From Taenia hydatigena (taxonomy: Eukaryota > Platyhelminthes > Cestoda > Cyclophyllidea > Taeniidae): 64,000 bases of DNA. Location: contig JADWOT020000006.1 of NCBI GenBank assembly GCA_036345935.2, forward strand, positions 19,566,519 through 19,630,518, given 5' to 3'. Below the pieces are notes generated by a model. That model was given only the letters and a program-made list of their open reading frames with translations. It had not been told where the DNA came from and did not search any database. Shown piece by piece: positions 60,754 to 64,000 of this stretch (positions are counted from its first letter, which is position 1; every line of letters begins with the position of its first letter). Made by a program: the position numbers and the translations under genes.

Positions 60754-63700
60754 GTAGGGATTTTTCATCTTCTAATGAATTAGGCTATGATTACTGATGG
60801 GTGACTACAGTGTTAAAGAACTTTGAAAACCTTGCATTTAATTGATTTCATTATCAACCATCACATGAGTTTAGATTATTTTCAAACTGTTTATTTTGGA
60901 TGAAATTTAACAAAATGTGGCCAAGGGAGCACGTTGAATGGTCTTCGTAGTGAATGGGAAGAATGAGTCAGTTCCGATGCAGTGCGCATCCCTTAAAACT
61001 GGCTGAAAACTTTTGTTCAAGTAGTAATCCTCAAAGGCAAATGTTTCTTGTTTAGATAGATTAACCGTTCTTGATCTTAAAGGATTCCGTGTTGCTATTG
61101 ACACGTTAATTGCAACACTTGGAGAAGGTTTATCAGATTAGCTGTCATCAACGCTCCACCCATTCCGCAAGAGGATGGCAGCCTGATTTGATGGTCGGAA
61201 AAATAGTTTCAGAGCCAAGCCGTGATCCTTGTAATTTACATCGAACTCATAGAGGTGGAAGTGGAAGCCTTGAATCTTGCTAGGAAGGTGATTAAATGGG
61301 TAGCTTTGCAACGCAATGATTTGATATTTTTTGCTCTCTTTTTAAACGTAAACACCACTTCTCCATTTGCCTAATTCATTAAACTCGCTGGTTCACTGGT
61401 CATTGCGCTTTCAATTCCCAGTAAAATACGCACACATGGATGCCGACTCAGCTGGCGCTATGTTTACACTCAACCGGGGCTTTTTGCGTAGAAGAGCGAA
61501 CAAATGAATGAACCATCAAACGAACGAACGAGCGAATGAACGAAGCCATTCTGAATGGCAACCGTAGCCATGAGAAACACGATACGAACCGGATTAGGCG
61601 CCGGCCTCGTTAGAGAATCAAAGTGGGAGACGTTTTGTTATGGCGTTTTTCTGGGTCGGTGCCTGCTCAGTTCTGCGAAATCAAAAGGATTGCATGCTAC
61701 TTAGGCGTTATTAAGTAAGCTTGACATTGAGTTGGGACAGATTGATGATGGACGTTTAAGTCAAACAAGAAATGCTGTACTGATCAAAAAAAATAAATAC
61801 TCAGCTAGCTTTTTTGCATAATCCGGAAAATTTTCGGTTTTTGGGTTTGTTGTTGGTTGATTTGTAAGGAGAAATACCTTTGTGCTGCAATATTTGTGAA
61901 GTGAACGACCACACCATGGGTTATCCTCACACATCTCACCCACCATCCATCCCCATGCTTATAAGGTTCGCAGCACTTCGTCTGCAGAGGACTGTGCTTC
62001 TTGTGTGTGGCGTGCACCGCAATCGCAATTGTTCACCTGTTGAAGGTCAAATAATGACGCCCTAAATCACAGTACAACTAGGACGTGCGAAATAAGGAGT
62101 TCTTCAGAAACAATTGGAAGCAATCAGTCAGCTAGTCGGTTAGTCGGACGAAAGCACCAATCATAAGTCAACTCAAGATTCCATTTCCGCGAATCTGAGC
62201 CTTGAGAGGTCATGCATTTTAGCATGGAATTCGGATACAGAGTGGAAGCCACTGTATCACCCCACCCTCCGCTTTTTCTGAGGATGTTTTAAGTTCTGAT
62301 TACAAAACTTCTGCTAAGTCATGGCTAGGCTGTTTGGCTATAGGGGCAATTTTTACACAAAGCTGAAATTTTAAACACGTGCCTTGTCGAGAAGGGAGTA
62401 CAGAGCGTAGTGGTGGTTATTTTAATAGCAACGCTATTTTACCTAGTTATCTAGAAGTTTTGTTAACTGCAAACACACATTTTGGCGGTATTCCGCCATA
62501 ATTTGTTGGATTGTTGATGGTGTTGGTTACGCATTGACACCAATCGAATAAGTTCAATGGAACACCTAAAACATCCCACTTTTGATAATTCTTGAGTGGC
62601 ATACTGCCAATCATATATGAAGCAGGGTTACACTTCATCTTTCTCTTTAATTCACGACAAGGAAACTGATCAAAAGTCTACGGGGATTAAGATATGGACA
62701 TTTTATCAATTACTGAAGCAGTTTTCTTTTGTCTCAAAACGCTTGCCGTAGAAGTTTAAATGAACAAGGTCTTCTATTAGTTGTGCCACCAAGTAGAAAA
62801 TCTATCTACTTATTGAATCCATTCCTACTTATTTGCTTGTCTCACCTTTCCATTTCCGTTTTGGAGACAACTGTTAAGAGGAATGCGCATTCCGCAAATA
62901 ATCCAAGCTTTATTCTGGGAATAAAGCCTGTCCCATACTCAAGGATGGATGACACTTACGCATTTAAGGGACATGTCCAATCCACCCTCTTGCCCCCAAG
63001 AAAAAGATATTCAAACAAACAATTTTGCCATATGGTCTTAGTTCTTACTTTTTTACTCTATGCAAGGACTGTTCAAAATGCATGGATTTGAATAACGCAG
63101 TTGTCCTCAAAAATGAGTCGATACAGCTCCCAAGACCCTGGTTTAATAAATAACTTTGCCGTGTCTTAATTTGCAGAGCCGTCAGACTATATTTGTAGCA
63201 AAGTAGTCTGCATCTGTAGCGCGAATACAAAGTCGCTCTCCCAAGTGATACGATCCCGCCTCCATCCCTGACTTCATGTGTTTGAAGTAGCAAAAAGGTA
63301 CCGCATTTTCAGAGCGAATTTGTGAATAAAGTGATAGCATATTCAGATGGTGGAATGTATAAGATTCTGATCAAGGATGTTACCATAAGGAAGAATACTA
63401 TTGCCTCTTTTATTTGCACTCGCAAACAAAATGCACTGAAAGTATATCGACAGAAACCAGTCAAAAATGCTTCAATCTCTACAAAGTTGGTTTGTATTTG
63501 TGTATTTTTAAAGCACTTATTTTAATTTTTAGAAACTTTTAAATAAGTGATTCAATGACTACAATTCTGCCATTTCATAACATAATAGGATGGTGGGAAA
63601 TAAATTTGGCCATTTTATTTCCATCATTAAGTGGGTATTTAACGGACATGTTAGATTTCTTGGATTTTTTAATCAGTACATTTGTTTACAGCATTCAATT

Positions 63701-64000
63701 TGCTTACCTAACGTACGCAACCAAGCACCTGTGATGTCCGGAGGTAAAATGCTGTTCCCATACCCTTTACAAGTGTTTGATTTAAATATATTACTGGAAA
63801 AAAATAGGGCCATGTATGTTCGAGCATGTCATTAGTCTTTGAATTTCATCTACATTCGCCTCCTCATTGATTTCGCTGTTGAACTAGTCCTCTGTGTTTT
63901 TAGGAAGAAGTCTTTTATCCTGCATGAATTCACGAAATCCCGGTAAAAGGATTTTTAGGTCTGTATTCATCCGAACGATTATGGACCAAATTTTATGATC
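60754..64000 (+). other. Wnt intron 1 and beyond
   Basis: AT-rich. I found no GxRE-type second exon, so the intron probably runs past the window end. It contains a GAAC/GAAT-type tetranucleotide array at 61495-61544. Open frames (for example 62729-63091, 120 codons) have no recognisable motif. Confidence 0.5.
61495..61544. repeat. Imperfect GAAC/GAAT tetranucleotide repeat
   Basis: About twelve units with substitutions, in an intron. Confidence 0.75.

Noticed and set aside
1..64000. CRISPR arrays, bacterial operons, riboswitches
   Set aside because: No spaced direct repeats of that kind; introns and gene families show a metazoan genome.

Overview
The window looks like a stretch of a flatworm nuclear chromosome, most likely a tapeworm and possibly a taeniid. 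It is AT-rich with long gene-poor tracts, and its genes are split by a mix of very short (44-400 nt) and very long (1.6-6.3 kb) GT-AG introns. It also carries many copies of a miniature, apparently non-coding LTR retrotransposon (TRIM type) that recalls the TRIM family known from taeniid tapeworms. The taxonomic call is inference: it rests on gene style and repeat type, not on a database match.

Three developmental or ciliary genes are supported. (1) 11.65-12.73 kb, plus strand: an Sp-type transcription factor with a Buttonhead box and three C2H2 zinc fingers. (2) 48.38-25.44 kb, minus strand: a TTLL3/TTLL8-type tubulin glycine ligase. I reconstructed it as 14 coding exons that join in one open frame of 957 codons, with a poly(A) signal about 70 nt after the stop. 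(3) 60.23-60.75 kb, plus strand: the first coding exon of a Wnt ligand with a signal peptide; the rest of the gene lies beyond the window. A likely 5' untranslated exon of the Wnt gene sits at about 58.2-58.5 kb.

Layout. 0-3 kb is a nest of young TRIM copies in opposite orientations plus a 97-bp exact direct repeat. 3-11 kb is non-coding, with a compact region near 9.44-9.80 kb that holds a cluster of CCAAT boxes, two octamers and a hairpin. 11-12.8 kb is the Sp gene. 12.8-25.4 kb is non-coding with three older TRIM copies. 25.4-48.4 kb is the TTLL gene, whose largest introns hold three TRIM copies, all antisense to the gene. 48.4-58 kb is intergenic with a solo LTR and two head-to-head TRIM copies. 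58-64 kb is the start of the Wnt locus.

The genes do not form a pathway unit. Sp factors and Wnts both act in body patterning and stem-cell fate in flatworms, and TTLL glycylases act in cilia and flagella. The least explained feature is a pair of small, phase-compatible minus-strand coding exons (42.11-41.66 kb) inside a TTLL intron. They would give either a truncated TTLL isoform with a new C-terminus or an unrecognised nested gene.
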